DNA of 64,000 bases, taken from Pseudoalteromonas luteoviolacea. GTDB taxonomy: Bacteria; Pseudomonadota; Gammaproteobacteria; Enterobacterales; Alteromonadaceae. The notes under the pieces were generated by a model that ran no database searches, had not been told where the DNA came from, and saw only the letters and a program-made list of their open reading frames with translations. Where the stretch lies: the NCBI RefSeq assembly GCF_000814765.1, contig NZ_JWIC01000001.1, forward strand, positions 124,001 to 188,000, in the 5' to 3' direction. Below, piece by piece: positions 30,148-38,292 of the stretch (position 1 is its first letter; each line of letters starts with the position of its first letter). A program made the position numbers and the translations under genes.

Positions 30148-31974
30148 ATGAAACGTTTTTCGCGACAATCGGGATTCACACTCATTAAGGTTATGCTACT
30201 GAGCACCATGGCTAGTGTGGTGGTGTTTACGTCTATGAAAGACACCCTAGTGCAAGAGCGATTAAGCGGTAACTTCCAAAAAGATTTAAATGCACGGTTG
30301 CAAGCTGAAAAAGGGGTATTTGCCACTGCCGATGATTTGAACGACTATGTAACTTCGGGTAATACTGCCGCGACATTGGCTGATGTATTAGGGAATGTTT
30401 CTGGTATCAACAATCAAGTGACAGGTGACGGTCAATTTTCTACCACAATTACTTCTCCAGAGGCTGGTATCATAGAGATAGGCAGTCTGGGTAATAAATA
30501 TGGCGTGGATGCGGCCAATAATATGGTGGCGGTTTTCAAGTTCACAGATGCCGTTGTTGAGCCAGTGTTTAATAACCCCGTCACCGGATGCAAAGGGGTC
30601 AACTTATCAGGGAGTGGCTTGGTCGACAGTTACGATTCAAAAACGGGTAGCTACGAAGACACTAAAAGTAATAATGGTGATGTGAATACCGTGATTGGCG
30701 ATTCGGATGTGGTGCTATCGGGTCACTCTCCCATCAGAGGAGATGTAAAAGCGTCAGGTATTCTTTATCTGAAAGGCTCTTCACCTGTGATTGGTAATGT
30801 GCAATCAAACACTGGCATCGATATTTCTCATGGTAGTGGTACGCGAGTCCAAGGCGATGCGTTGACGCAAGGCTTTATTATTCACCGTGGTGGCGATATT
30901 ACAGGTGTTGTAAGGGCTAATGGCAATGTTGAGATGCTGTGGGGCGCAGATATTTTAAATGATGGTAATGACCCCTTAGATATCCAATATGGTGGCACAG
31001 GTCAATTTGAGCTAGCAACAGAGCACTCTCAGGATGGGGTGTATTATTCCGCTGCAAAATTTAATGTAAATCCGAATGTAGAGGCGGTGCGGGTATACGA
31101 TCCGGACTCGCCAAATCATGACTCAAGCACAGTCGATGAGTGCGACCCGCTGGCATTACCAGGCAACATGCCAACCATCATGGCTGCCAACAACAGTCAA
31201 GAAAACCTCGTGGTAAAATCTAATCAGATATTTACATTTCGTCCACAACGCGCCGGGCTTGAGGAAAAAGTTCAAGGGCAATGGCAAGAGACCAGAGAGT
31301 GGATATCTAGCGAGACAGATATTTATTTATTTGGCGTGAACAAACAGGTTCATGGCAGACTCAATGAAGACAGTGAATATGTGTATAACATGAAAAGCCT
31401 CACCATAGGAGGTGATGGGTTAGTCAATGTGAAAACTGTTGCTTCCAATGACATTGGTGGGGGCGATGTCATTTGGTTGATAGATGGTGACTTTATTATG
31501 ACTGGTAATAGTCGGTTGCATATTGCCAAGGGGACCAGTTTAACGATATTTGTTACGGGCAAAGTGAGGCTAGGGGGGAGTGCGCAAGTGATCACAGAAG
31601 AGCCCGGTATTACAGAGAGTGGACTAGGTACTTTCAATATTTTCTCATCCTATAAGCCTGAGCCTAACAACAATAGTGCGGATAATAAAAATGGCGTGAT
31701 TGTCAGTGGCACGTCTTCTTTATATGCGGTGATTTATGCGCCATTGACCTCTATTTCTATGAATGGCAGCGGGCAGTTTTTTGGAACCGTGCGTGGTGCC
31801 ACAATCGAAGCAAATGGGGGAAGCGGGATCCATTTTGATGAAGCGTTGAAAGAGCTCAAGCTGGGCAACGCGGGTACGGTGAAAGAGCCTGCAAAGTTAG
31901 AGTTTATGGGTTGGCGTTATAAACACCCTGAAGAATTTACGGATGAGACTGATACCACAAGCAACGGGGAATAA
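30148..31974 (+). CDS. PilX-like pilin with a large C-terminal repeat-rich domain
   Basis: A 608-residue protein. Leader MKRFSRQSG is followed by FTLIKVMLLSTMASVVVFTSMKDTLVQERLSGNFQKDLNARLQAEKG; the ERLSGN...LQAEKG tract is the PilX signature, but mature residue 5 is Lys in place of Glu. From about residue 150 to 570 come Gly-rich turns such as SGSGLVDSYDSKTGSY, SGHSPIRGDVKASG, KGSSPVIGNVQSNTG, HGSGTRVQGDALT, TGNSRLHIAKG, VSGTSSLYAVIYAP and MNGSGQFFGTVRG, which suggest a beta-helix or bactofilin-like stack (DUF7305-like). PilX proteins are usually under 250 residues and are followed by PilY1; here no pilY1 follows. It may form the pilus tip alone. Confidence 0.75.
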   Translation: MKRFSRQSGFTLIKVMLLSTMASVVVFTSMKDTLVQERLSGNFQKDLNARLQAEKGVFATADDLNDYVTSGNTAATLADVLGNVSGINNQVTGDGQFSTTITSPEAGIIEIGSLGNKYGVDAANNMVAVFKFTDAVVEPVFNNPVTGCKGVNLSGSGLVDSYDSKTGSYEDTKSNNGDVNTVIGDSDVVLSGHSPIRGDVKASGILYLKGSSPVIGNVQSNTGIDISHGSGTRVQGDALTQGFIIHRGGDITGVVRANGNVEMLWGADILNDGNDPLDIQYGGTGQFELATEHSQDGVYYSAAKFNVNPNVEAVRVYDPDSPNHDSSTVDECDPLALPGNMPTIMAANNSQENLVVKSNQIFTFRPQRAGLEEKVQGQWQETREWISSETDIYLFGVNKQVHGRLNEDSEYVYNMKSLTIGGDGLVNVKTVASNDIGGGDVIWLIDGDFIMTGNSRLHIAKGTSLTIFVTGKVRLGGSAQVITEEPGITESGLGTFNIFSSYKPEPNNNSADNKNGVIVSGTSSLYAVIYAPLTSISMNGSGQFFGTVRGATIEANGGSGIHFDEALKELKLGNAGTVKEPAKLEFMGWRYKHPEEFTDETDTTSNGE

Positions 31975-32008
31975 TTGCTTCGGCGGTAATTGGTTTTACC
32001 TGTCATTA

Positions 32009-32037
32009 CGTGCTCAGCCAAAGTTGGGCACGCCTTT
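32009..32037 (+). terminator. Probable terminator of the pilin operon
   Basis: Stem of about nine pairs (CGTGC with GCACG, extended inward by TCAG/TTGG including wobble pairs) followed by CCTTTT, 35 bases after the last pilin gene. Confidence 0.6.
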
Positions 32038-32227
32038 TAAAAAACTTTTCTAAATCATTTAAACCTTTTTTAATCTGCTTGCGTCTTAAAAACTATGAAA
32101 GGTACTGTTCGGGTAGGGCTGATTTTCTTATCTACAGTAATTAAGACTGTTTATATAGTGTGTTGAAAATCTTCTATTTTTGAGTAGGTATGTCATCATC
32201 ATTACCTTGCGGTAAAGGAATTTAAAT

Positions 32228-32773
32228 ATGTTAGTTGACGCTGTACACCCATTTGATGAGCTTGATGAATTGGTTAAGCGTACTCAGCAGGGCGATCAAG
32301 CGGCATTCTCTGCCTTATATGAGCAATGTCACCGGCGCGTTTATGCGTTATGCCTGAGGCTGTTGGCTGATCAGGCTCATGCTGAAGATGCATGCCAGGA
32401 AGTATTTGTGCAGCTATGGCATAAAATTACTCAATTTGATGGAAAATCGAAGTTTACGACTTGGCTGCATAGTGTGACATCCAATATTGCGATCAGTTAT
32501 TTGCGTAAACATAAAAACTGGTTGCAAAAAGTGGTGAGTTTTGAAAACAGCGGTATGGATGAGGCGGGGATCGCACTTTGTGGTGACTTAAATGGGTTGG
32601 ATAAATTAATCCTCAAGCTACCAGAGCGGGCGCGACTTGTGTTTGTGTTACATGGTGTTGAAGGCTATCGTCATGAAGAAATCGCAGAGATGTTAAATAT
32701 GGCGGTGGGATCAAGTAAATCTCAGTATCACAGAGCAAAAAAGTTGTTACAGGAGTGGTATGAAAATGACTAA
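32228..32773 (+). CDS. ECF-type RNA polymerase sigma factor
   Basis: A 181-residue sigma-70 family protein with regions 2 and 4 only. Region 2: AFSALYEQCHRRVYALCLRLLADQAHAEDACQEVFVQLW and KFTTWLHSVTSNIAISYLRK. Region 4: LPERARLVFVLHGVEGYRHEEIAEMLNMAVGSSKSQYHRAKKLLQ, a helix-turn-helix for the -35 element. It starts after AAAGGAATTTAA and overlaps the next gene by 14 bases, a usual sigma/anti-sigma arrangement. The target is unknown; it may include its own operon. Confidence 0.92.
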   Translation: MLVDAVHPFDELDELVKRTQQGDQAAFSALYEQCHRRVYALCLRLLADQAHAEDACQEVFVQLWHKITQFDGKSKFTTWLHSVTSNIAISYLRKHKNWLQKVVSFENSGMDEAGIALCGDLNGLDKLILKLPERARLVFVLHGVEGYRHEEIAEMLNMAVGSSKSQYHRAKKLLQEWYEND

Positions 32774-33266
32774 GCCAACGTTTGACGAGTTTTTGTCTGA
32801 AGAACTAAGTAAGGCAAAGCAACAAGATGGTCTGCCTAAACCCCAGCAGCCACTTTGGCAAGGTATTGATAAAGCTATTAATGCACACAATGATGCCGTG
32901 AGGAATACAACACCTAAATCTACTGGGGTGTGGCGTCAAGTGTCGGCGATAGCGGCTGCGACCTGTATTGGCATGTGTGTCATGTATTTCAGTATGAGCA
33001 CACCCGAGCAGAACAATATGCTGCAAATGAGCCAATATTTTGAGCAGCAAAAGCAATTAATGCTGGTTCAATATAGTAGTCAGCCTGCACTGACAAATGA
33101 TTGGCAAGTACAGTTACAAGAATTAGAAGAAGCTGAGCAAGCCATCAAGCTTGCACTTGAGAATGACGCACAAAATGCCGCTTTGCTGCAAATGTTGGCT
33201 CAGGTTTATCAGCAACAATTAGATTTAATTGAGCGAGTGCATCAACCTCGTTGGCAAGAAATTTAG
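32760..33266 (+). CDS. Probable membrane anti-sigma-type protein
   Basis: A 168-residue protein with a cytosolic N-terminus (about 1-60, no zinc motif seen), one membrane segment near residues 63-80 (VSAIAAATCIGMCVMYF) and a helical, Gln/Glu-rich periplasmic part. Position directly after and overlapping an ECF sigma gene suggests it holds that sigma factor at the membrane, but there is no HXXXCXXC ZAS motif, so this is inference from context. Starts at ATG 32760 or 32766. The DUF4097 gene follows after 10 bases. Confidence 0.68.
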   Translation: MKMTKPTFDEFLSEELSKAKQQDGLPKPQQPLWQGIDKAINAHNDAVRNTTPKSTGVWRQVSAIAAATCIGMCVMYFSMSTPEQNNMLQMSQYFEQQKQLMLVQYSSQPALTNDWQVQLQELEEAEQAIKLALENDAQNAALLQMLAQVYQQQLDLIERVHQPRWQEI

Positions 33267-33276
33267 GAGAAGTAGG

Positions 33277-34221
33277 ATGAAAGCATTGATGTTGAGTTTA
33301 GCCATGTTCCCTTTGGCGACGTTGGCAGGTGAGAAGATCGATAAAGAAATTGATATCCCTTTAGATGGTAAAGTGTATATCGAAAATCAGCGCGGTCACG
33401 TAGAGATCAAAACATGGGATAAACCCGCATTTAAAGTGGTGGGTGAACTAGATGAAGAGGCCAAGGGGTATCAGCTCGAAAATAAGGGCAGTAAAACCAA
33501 GTTTATTGTTAAGATGCCTTCGAGTTCAAGAAATTGGGGCCGTCAGCAAGATGGATCTGAACTGACAATTTTTATGCCTAAACAAAGTGAATTGGAATTT
33601 AAAGGTGTACAAGTCGATGTGGAGGCGGCAGAGCTGGCGGCGGGCGCTTATATCAAAACGGTGAATGGTGATATTAAAGCCGCACAGATCAAGGGTAAAG
33701 TGCGCCTTGAGACCGTGAACGGGGATATTGATAGTAAAGGCTTGGATGGTCGAATTCGCTATGAGACAGTGAATGGTGACATAGAAGATATCGACTCGAA
33801 GGGCAAGGTGCGTTTCAATGCGGTCAATGGTTCAGTAGAGAGTAAAACACAAGCGACAGAAGTTAGGCTAGAAAATGTCAACGGTGAAGTCGATTTTGAG
33901 ATTGCTCAACTACAAGAGCTAAGGCTGAATACGGTCAATGGTGAAATTGAAGTCAAAGTCGCTAAATTACTGACCAATGCCAGAGTAAACCTTGAGTCAG
34001 TGAGTGGCGATGCTGAGCTTTACTTCCCAGCAGATATTTCAGCCAAATTTGATATTGATGCACATGCAGGTGGTAAAATTTCAAATGAGCTGAGCAATGA
34101 CAAAGTACACAAAGCAAAATATGGCCCATCAAGAGAGCTTGAGTTTACCATTGGCTCGGGTGATGCAGACATTGAGATAGATACGGTCAGTGGCCGCATT
34201 GAGCTGAAAAAAAATCGTTAA
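33277..34221 (+). CDS. DUF4097 family beta-strand repeat protein, secreted
   Basis: A 314-residue exported protein. Signal peptide MKALMLSLAMFPLATLA precedes GEKIDKEIDIPLDGKVYIENQRGHVEI. The core is a run of about 20-residue repeats centred on VNGDI-like turns (TVNGDIKA, TVNGDIDS, TVNGDIED, AVNGSVES, NVNGEVDF, TVNGEIEV, SVSGDAEL), typical of DUF4097/DUF4098 beta-helix proteins. Start is ATG 33277 behind AGGAGAAGTAGG. It is the third gene of the sigma operon and probably its envelope effector or sensor; function is unknown. Confidence 0.82.
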   Translation: MKALMLSLAMFPLATLAGEKIDKEIDIPLDGKVYIENQRGHVEIKTWDKPAFKVVGELDEEAKGYQLENKGSKTKFIVKMPSSSRNWGRQQDGSELTIFMPKQSELEFKGVQVDVEAAELAAGAYIKTVNGDIKAAQIKGKVRLETVNGDIDSKGLDGRIRYETVNGDIEDIDSKGKVRFNAVNGSVESKTQATEVRLENVNGEVDFEIAQLQELRLNTVNGEIEVKVAKLLTNARVNLESVSGDAELYFPADISAKFDIDAHAGGKISNELSNDKVHKAKYGPSRELEFTIGSGDADIEIDTVSGRIELKKNR

Positions 34222-34228
34222 ATGATTT

Positions 34229-34256
34229 TGGCCCAATTGTGTTGGGCCACTACTTT
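34229..34256 (+). terminator. Terminator of the sigma factor operon
   Basis: Stem TGGCCCAA / TTGGGCCA with a five-base loop, then CTAC and six T residues, eight bases past the DUF4097 stop. Confidence 0.78.
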
Positions 34257-34351
34257 TTTACTATAAGCTCCTATCTCTGAGCTTATCAGCATTCAGTTTT
34301 GCTAGATTTAAGGTTACAATAACAAATCCACTCATTTGTTTTTGTCGTACT

Positions 34352-35731
34352 ATGGCCAAACCTGATCAACAAGTCGATACACTAAAAGTTCCACCGCACT
34401 CCATTGAAGCAGAACAGTCTGTTTTAGGAGGCCTAATGCTTGATAACCAAGCATTCGACCGCGTCGCGGAGCTGGTTGTTGCACAAGACTTTTATACACG
34501 CACGCATAAACTGATCTTCGAAGCCATGACTAAACTCGTTGAGCTTGGTCAGCCAATAGATCTCATTACCATTTCTGAAAACTTGGAAAAGAACAACCAA
34601 TTGGACTCAATTGGTGGGTTCGCTTATTTGGCAGAAATTGCTAAAAATACGCCAAGTGCCGCCAACATTGATGCTTATGCGAGTATCGTACGTGAACGTG
34701 CTGTTGTTCGAGAGATGATCTCTGTTGCCAATGAAATTGCAGAAGCAGGCTTTAACCCGGAAGGGCGCACAAGTCATGATTTATTGGATTTGGCTGAAAG
34801 TAAAGTTTTCAAAATCGCAGAGCAGCGAAGTAAGAGTACTGAGGGTCCGCAAAATATCCACAGTATTTTAGAAAAGACCATAGATAAAATTGAAGAGCTT
34901 TATCAGTCACCACAAGATGGTGTGACAGGGGTGAGCTCCGGTTACTCAGACTTAGATCAGATGACGGCAGGTTTACAACCATCTGATTTGATCATTGTTG
35001 CAGCACGTCCATCAATGGGTAAAACCACATTTGCGATGAACTTGGCTGAACATGCGGCAATGACGCAGGATAAACCTGTGCTTATCTATTCACTAGAGAT
35101 GCCTTCAGAACAGATCATGATGAGGATGTTGGCATCACTGGGTCGGATTAACCAAACCAAAGTAAGAACGGGTCAATTAGATGACGATGATTGGGCGCGT
35201 TTATCATCAACCATGGGCCTATTAATGGAAAAAGGCCAAATGTATATCGATGATGCTTCAGGTTTGACACCGACCGATGTCCGTTCTAGAGCACGACGCA
35301 TTGCACGGGATCATGGCGGGATCAGTATGATCATGGTCGACTACCTGCAGCTGATGCGTGTGCCTAGCTTATCGGACAATCGTACTTTGGAAATCGCGGA
35401 GATATCTCGTTCACTCAAAGCGTTGGCAAAAGAGCTAGAGTGCCCTGTCATCGCACTTTCTCAGCTGAACCGTACCCTAGAGCAACGTGCGGATAAACGC
35501 CCGGTTAACTCAGACTTGAGGGAATCTGGCTCAATCGAGCAGGATGCCGACTTAATCATGTTTATTTATCGTGATGAAGTGTATAACGATGACAGCCCAG
35601 ATAAAGGCACAGCAGAAATTATCATAGGTAAACAGCGTAATGGTCCAATTGGTAAGGTTAGGTTAACTTTCCAAGGTCAATACTCTCGTTTTGATAATTA
35701 TGCTGGGCCAGCTATGGATGATGAGTACTAA
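34352..35731 (+). CDS. dnaB: Replicative DNA helicase DnaB
   Basis: A 459-residue hexameric helicase that unwinds DNA at the replication fork. The N-terminal DnaG-binding domain (about 12-115, PPHSIEAEQSVLGGLMLDN) is followed by a linker and the RecA-like core with Walker A ARPSMGKT (218-225), Walker B MIMVDYLQLM, and the DnaB motif 4 tract SDLRESGSIEQDADLIMFIYRDEVY. No intein interrupts it. alr follows after 26 bases, the dnaB-alr order seen in many gammaproteobacteria. Confidence 0.98.
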   Translation: MAKPDQQVDTLKVPPHSIEAEQSVLGGLMLDNQAFDRVAELVVAQDFYTRTHKLIFEAMTKLVELGQPIDLITISENLEKNNQLDSIGGFAYLAEIAKNTPSAANIDAYASIVRERAVVREMISVANEIAEAGFNPEGRTSHDLLDLAESKVFKIAEQRSKSTEGPQNIHSILEKTIDKIEELYQSPQDGVTGVSSGYSDLDQMTAGLQPSDLIIVAARPSMGKTTFAMNLAEHAAMTQDKPVLIYSLEMPSEQIMMRMLASLGRINQTKVRTGQLDDDDWARLSSTMGLLMEKGQMYIDDASGLTPTDVRSRARRIARDHGGISMIMVDYLQLMRVPSLSDNRTLEIAEISRSLKALAKELECPVIALSQLNRTLEQRADKRPVNSDLRESGSIEQDADLIMFIYRDEVYNDDSPDKGTAEIIIGKQRNGPIGKVRLTFQGQYSRFDNYAGPAMDDEY

Positions 35732-35757
35732 GCCCAAATAGATGAGGGTCACTGCGA

Positions 35758-36840
35758 ATGCGTTTAGCCACCGCTGAAATTAATATATCCGCACTGCGTT
35801 ACAACTTAGCTCGTGTAAAAGAAATGGCGCCGAGCTCTAAAGTGATGGCGGTATTGAAAGCCAATGCTTATGGGCATGGTTTAGTGAAAATTGCCCAATG
35901 CTTGTCAGATGCGGATGCCTTTGCTGTGGCGCGTATTGATGAAGCGTTGGCGCTGCGTGCTGGTGGGTTAACCAAGCCCATCATTTTGTTGGAAGGCTTT
36001 TTTGATCCCAGTGATTTACCTATTTTGCTTGCTAACAATTTTGAAACTGTGGTTCATGATGAAAGCCAGTTGGCAGCGATTGAGCAAAGTAACCTCGATA
36101 TGCCGATTTCTGTGTGGCTTAAAATCGATACGGGCATGCATCGTTTAGGCGTTGAGCCTGCGCAGTTCGACGGCTTTTATCGGCGGTTAAAGCAATGTGC
36201 CAATGTAAAGCCTGCGGTCAACCTCATGACGCACTTTCCGTGTGCTGATGACATCAACAACAACTTTACCCAAAGACAGATAGATTTATTTTCGTCCATT
36301 GTGTCTGGCACTCAAGAGGCATTATGTTTAGCGAATTCCGCGGGGGTCATTGGTTGGCCGGATGCGCATTTTGACTGGGTGAGATCTGGCCTGATGCTAT
36401 ATGGTGTGTCGCCCATGTTAGGTCAAGTAGGCACAGCGCATCAATTACAGCCTGTTATGCGATTGAAAACCCGTGTGATTGCCATTAAGCAGGTGGTAGA
36501 AGGGGATCGTGTCGGCTATGGCGGTCGCTGGCAGTGTCCAAAGCGGACGACATTAGCTGTGGTAGCGATGGGGTATGGCGATGGTTATCCGCGGCATGCC
36601 AAACAAGGCACACCAGTGGTGATAAAAGGTCAACGCTATGGCATTGTTGGCAGTGTCTCTATGGATATGATCAGTGTTGATATTGGCTACAACGAAGCAC
36701 ACATTCAGGTAGGTGATGAAGTTGAAATGTGGGGACCTAGTTTACCCGTTGAAGAGGTTGCAGAGTGTGCTGGTACCATTCCCTATGAATTGCTTTGCAA
36801 TGTGACACCTCGAGTAAGCTATGAATATTGCAGTGAGTGA
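35758..36840 (+). CDS. alr: Alanine racemase
   Basis: A 360-residue PLP enzyme that makes D-alanine for peptidoglycan. Lys34 in VMAVLKANAYGHG carries PLP, and the second catalytic base is the Tyr in RVGYGGRW. GSVSMDMISVDI and CNVTPRVSYEY are conserved near the C-terminus. Starts at ATG 35758. Its stop codon lies within a GAGTGAG / CTCACTC hairpin (36835-36853) that spans the convergent junction with yjbQ. Confidence 0.97.
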   Translation: MRLATAEINISALRYNLARVKEMAPSSKVMAVLKANAYGHGLVKIAQCLSDADAFAVARIDEALALRAGGLTKPIILLEGFFDPSDLPILLANNFETVVHDESQLAAIEQSNLDMPISVWLKIDTGMHRLGVEPAQFDGFYRRLKQCANVKPAVNLMTHFPCADDINNNFTQRQIDLFSSIVSGTQEALCLANSAGVIGWPDAHFDWVRSGLMLYGVSPMLGQVGTAHQLQPVMRLKTRVIAIKQVVEGDRVGYGGRWQCPKRTTLAVVAMGYGDGYPRHAKQGTPVVIKGQRYGIVGSVSMDMISVDIGYNEAHIQVGDEVEMWGPSLPVEEVAECAGTIPYELLCNVTPRVSYEYCSE

Positions 36841-36847
36841 GTCCCGC

Positions 36848-37279
36848 TCACTCTAGTAGTTGCCCTTGCAGGGTCGCGACAACTCGTCTTGGCCCACCGT
36901 GGTCTCTATGTTCACCTAAATAGACACCTTGCCAAGTGCCTAAATTGAGTTGTCCTTGATAGATTGGAATGGTCACTTCACATCCTAATGTACTGGACTT
37001 TATATGCGCAGGCATATCGTCATCTCCTTCATAATCATGACGATAATAATGTTGATTTTGCGGCACAAAGTGGTTGAAATGGCTTTCCATATCCATTCTA
37101 ACCGTCGGATCTGCATTTTCGTTTATGGTCAGACTTGCCGAGGTGTGCTGAATAAATAAATGAAGTAAGCCAACTTTGTAATAGCTCAGTTGTGGGATCT
37201 GGGTGAGTAGCTCATCATCAATGAGATGAAAGCCTCGTGTACGAGGCCTCAGTGTAATAATAGATTGGTGCCAACTCAT
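36848..37279 (-). CDS. yjbQ: YjbQ/UPF0047 family protein
   Basis: A 143-residue single-domain protein. Conserved tracts are [51 protein letters not shown] and [17 protein letters not shown]. The family (COG0432) shows weak thiamine-phosphate synthase activity when overproduced in E. coli, but its real role is unclear. Its ATG overlaps the stop of the upstream cheX gene by four bases, so the two form a transcriptional unit. Confidence 0.9.
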   Translation of the reverse strand: MSWHQSIITLRPRTRGFHLIDDELLTQIPQLSYYKVGLLHLFIQHTSASLTINENADPTVRMDMESHFNHFVPQNQHYYRHDYEGDDDMPAHIKSSTLGCEVTIPIYQGQLNLGTWQGVYLGEHRDHGGPRRVVATLQGQLLE

Positions 37280-37743
37280 AGCTTATCGAAGCTGACCTCT
37301 ATATTTGCATTGCCATCTTCAGAGGTAAAAGGCATGATGATTTTTGCCCCTTCGCACTTGTGAGTAATGGTGTGTCCAGGCCCAGAGACAACTAATGGCG
37401 TCGCCATGTCAAAGTCATAGCCTTTTTCACCAAGCAGGTTTTTTGCGCCACCAGTCACCATATTGGTGATCTCACCGACCATATCGGTGACTTCTTCATT
37501 GATTTTTTCTGGTCGTTCACCGAGCATTCTTTCCATGATTGCCAGAGCAAGGCTTTCATCAAAGGTAATTGAAAACGAGCCTTTGGTTTGTGGGCCAACC
37601 ATACCTATTAGCCCAGATACGTCTCCACGGGCGACTTCATCTTTTTTTATCTTTGGTTTACCAGGCGTCAACTCTGTTTGCGCCATCGTCGCTAATACAT
37701 TTATTAGTGAAGATAAAAAAGGGTTGATGAACTCAACATTCAT
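37276..37743 (-). CDS. CheX-like chemotaxis phosphatase
   Basis: A 155-residue CheC/CheX-fold protein. The phosphatase ExxN motif is EITN (91-94) followed by [10 protein letters not shown], and the N-terminal [20 protein letters not shown] is the family helix. CheX dephosphorylates CheY-P or related receiver domains. Only one ExxN motif is present, as in CheX. There are no other chemotaxis genes around it and it is overlapped by yjbQ, so the receiver partner is encoded elsewhere. Confidence 0.85.
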   Translation of the reverse strand: MNVEFINPFLSSLINVLATMAQTELTPGKPKIKKDEVARGDVSGLIGMVGPQTKGSFSITFDESLALAIMERMLGERPEKINEEVTDMVGEITNMVTGGAKNLLGEKGYDFDMATPLVVSGPGHTITHKCEGAKIIMPFTSEDGNANIEVSFDKL

Positions 37744-37814
37744 ATTATAGATCCCTTGTTTTATTCGTTATAACTGACATTAGTTTAAGTGTAGTGGCTT
37801 TTTTTCTCGCTGCA

Positions 37815-38249
37815 CTACTCTTGACACTTTTCACAAAGACCATGGGCTTCGATTGTCTGTGCTTTTACTATAAAGCCTTTCTCAGCTGATAAGTTGTTCA
37901 ACTCATGAGATATGGCCCCAGAATGTAATTCTTGTACATGTCCACAGCTGTCACAAATTAAGAGTTGTACAGGGTGAATATGGTCAAAGTGGTGGCACAA
38001 CATAAATGAGTTTGTGCTTTCGATTTTATGGATGAAACCTAGCTCAGACAAAAAGTCCAGTGCACGATAAACCGTTGCAGGTTTGGCACTACTCTCTGTT
38101 ATTTTTAATTCTTCTAGCAAATCATAAGCGCCAACACCACCTTGTTTGGTGGCGAGTAAGCGAAAAACTTTTTCTCTAATTGGCGTGAAGCGTGCTCCGC
38201 GATTGTCGCAGACTTGCTTAGCTTTTGTAACGAGCAGTTCTATATTCAT
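37815..38249 (-). CDS. zur: Zinc uptake regulator Zur (Fur family)
   Basis: A 144-residue Fur-family repressor. The winged helix spans about 1-80 (FTPIREKVFRLLATKQGGVGAYDLLEELK, KPATVYRALDFLSELGFIHKIES). Zinc ligands include CHHFDHIHPVQLLICDSCGHVQEL and the final CEKC pair. CHHFDHIH is closer to Zur than to Fur or PerR. It represses zinc import when zinc is plentiful. No zinc transporter adjoins it here. Confidence 0.87.
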   Translation of the reverse strand: MNIELLVTKAKQVCDNRGARFTPIREKVFRLLATKQGGVGAYDLLEELKITESSAKPATVYRALDFLSELGFIHKIESTNSFMLCHHFDHIHPVQLLICDSCGHVQELHSGAISHELNNLSAEKGFIVKAQTIEAHGLCEKCQE

Positions 38250-38292
38250 ATTCTAAATCCTTACACTACTTCTCAATACTAACATATTCAAT

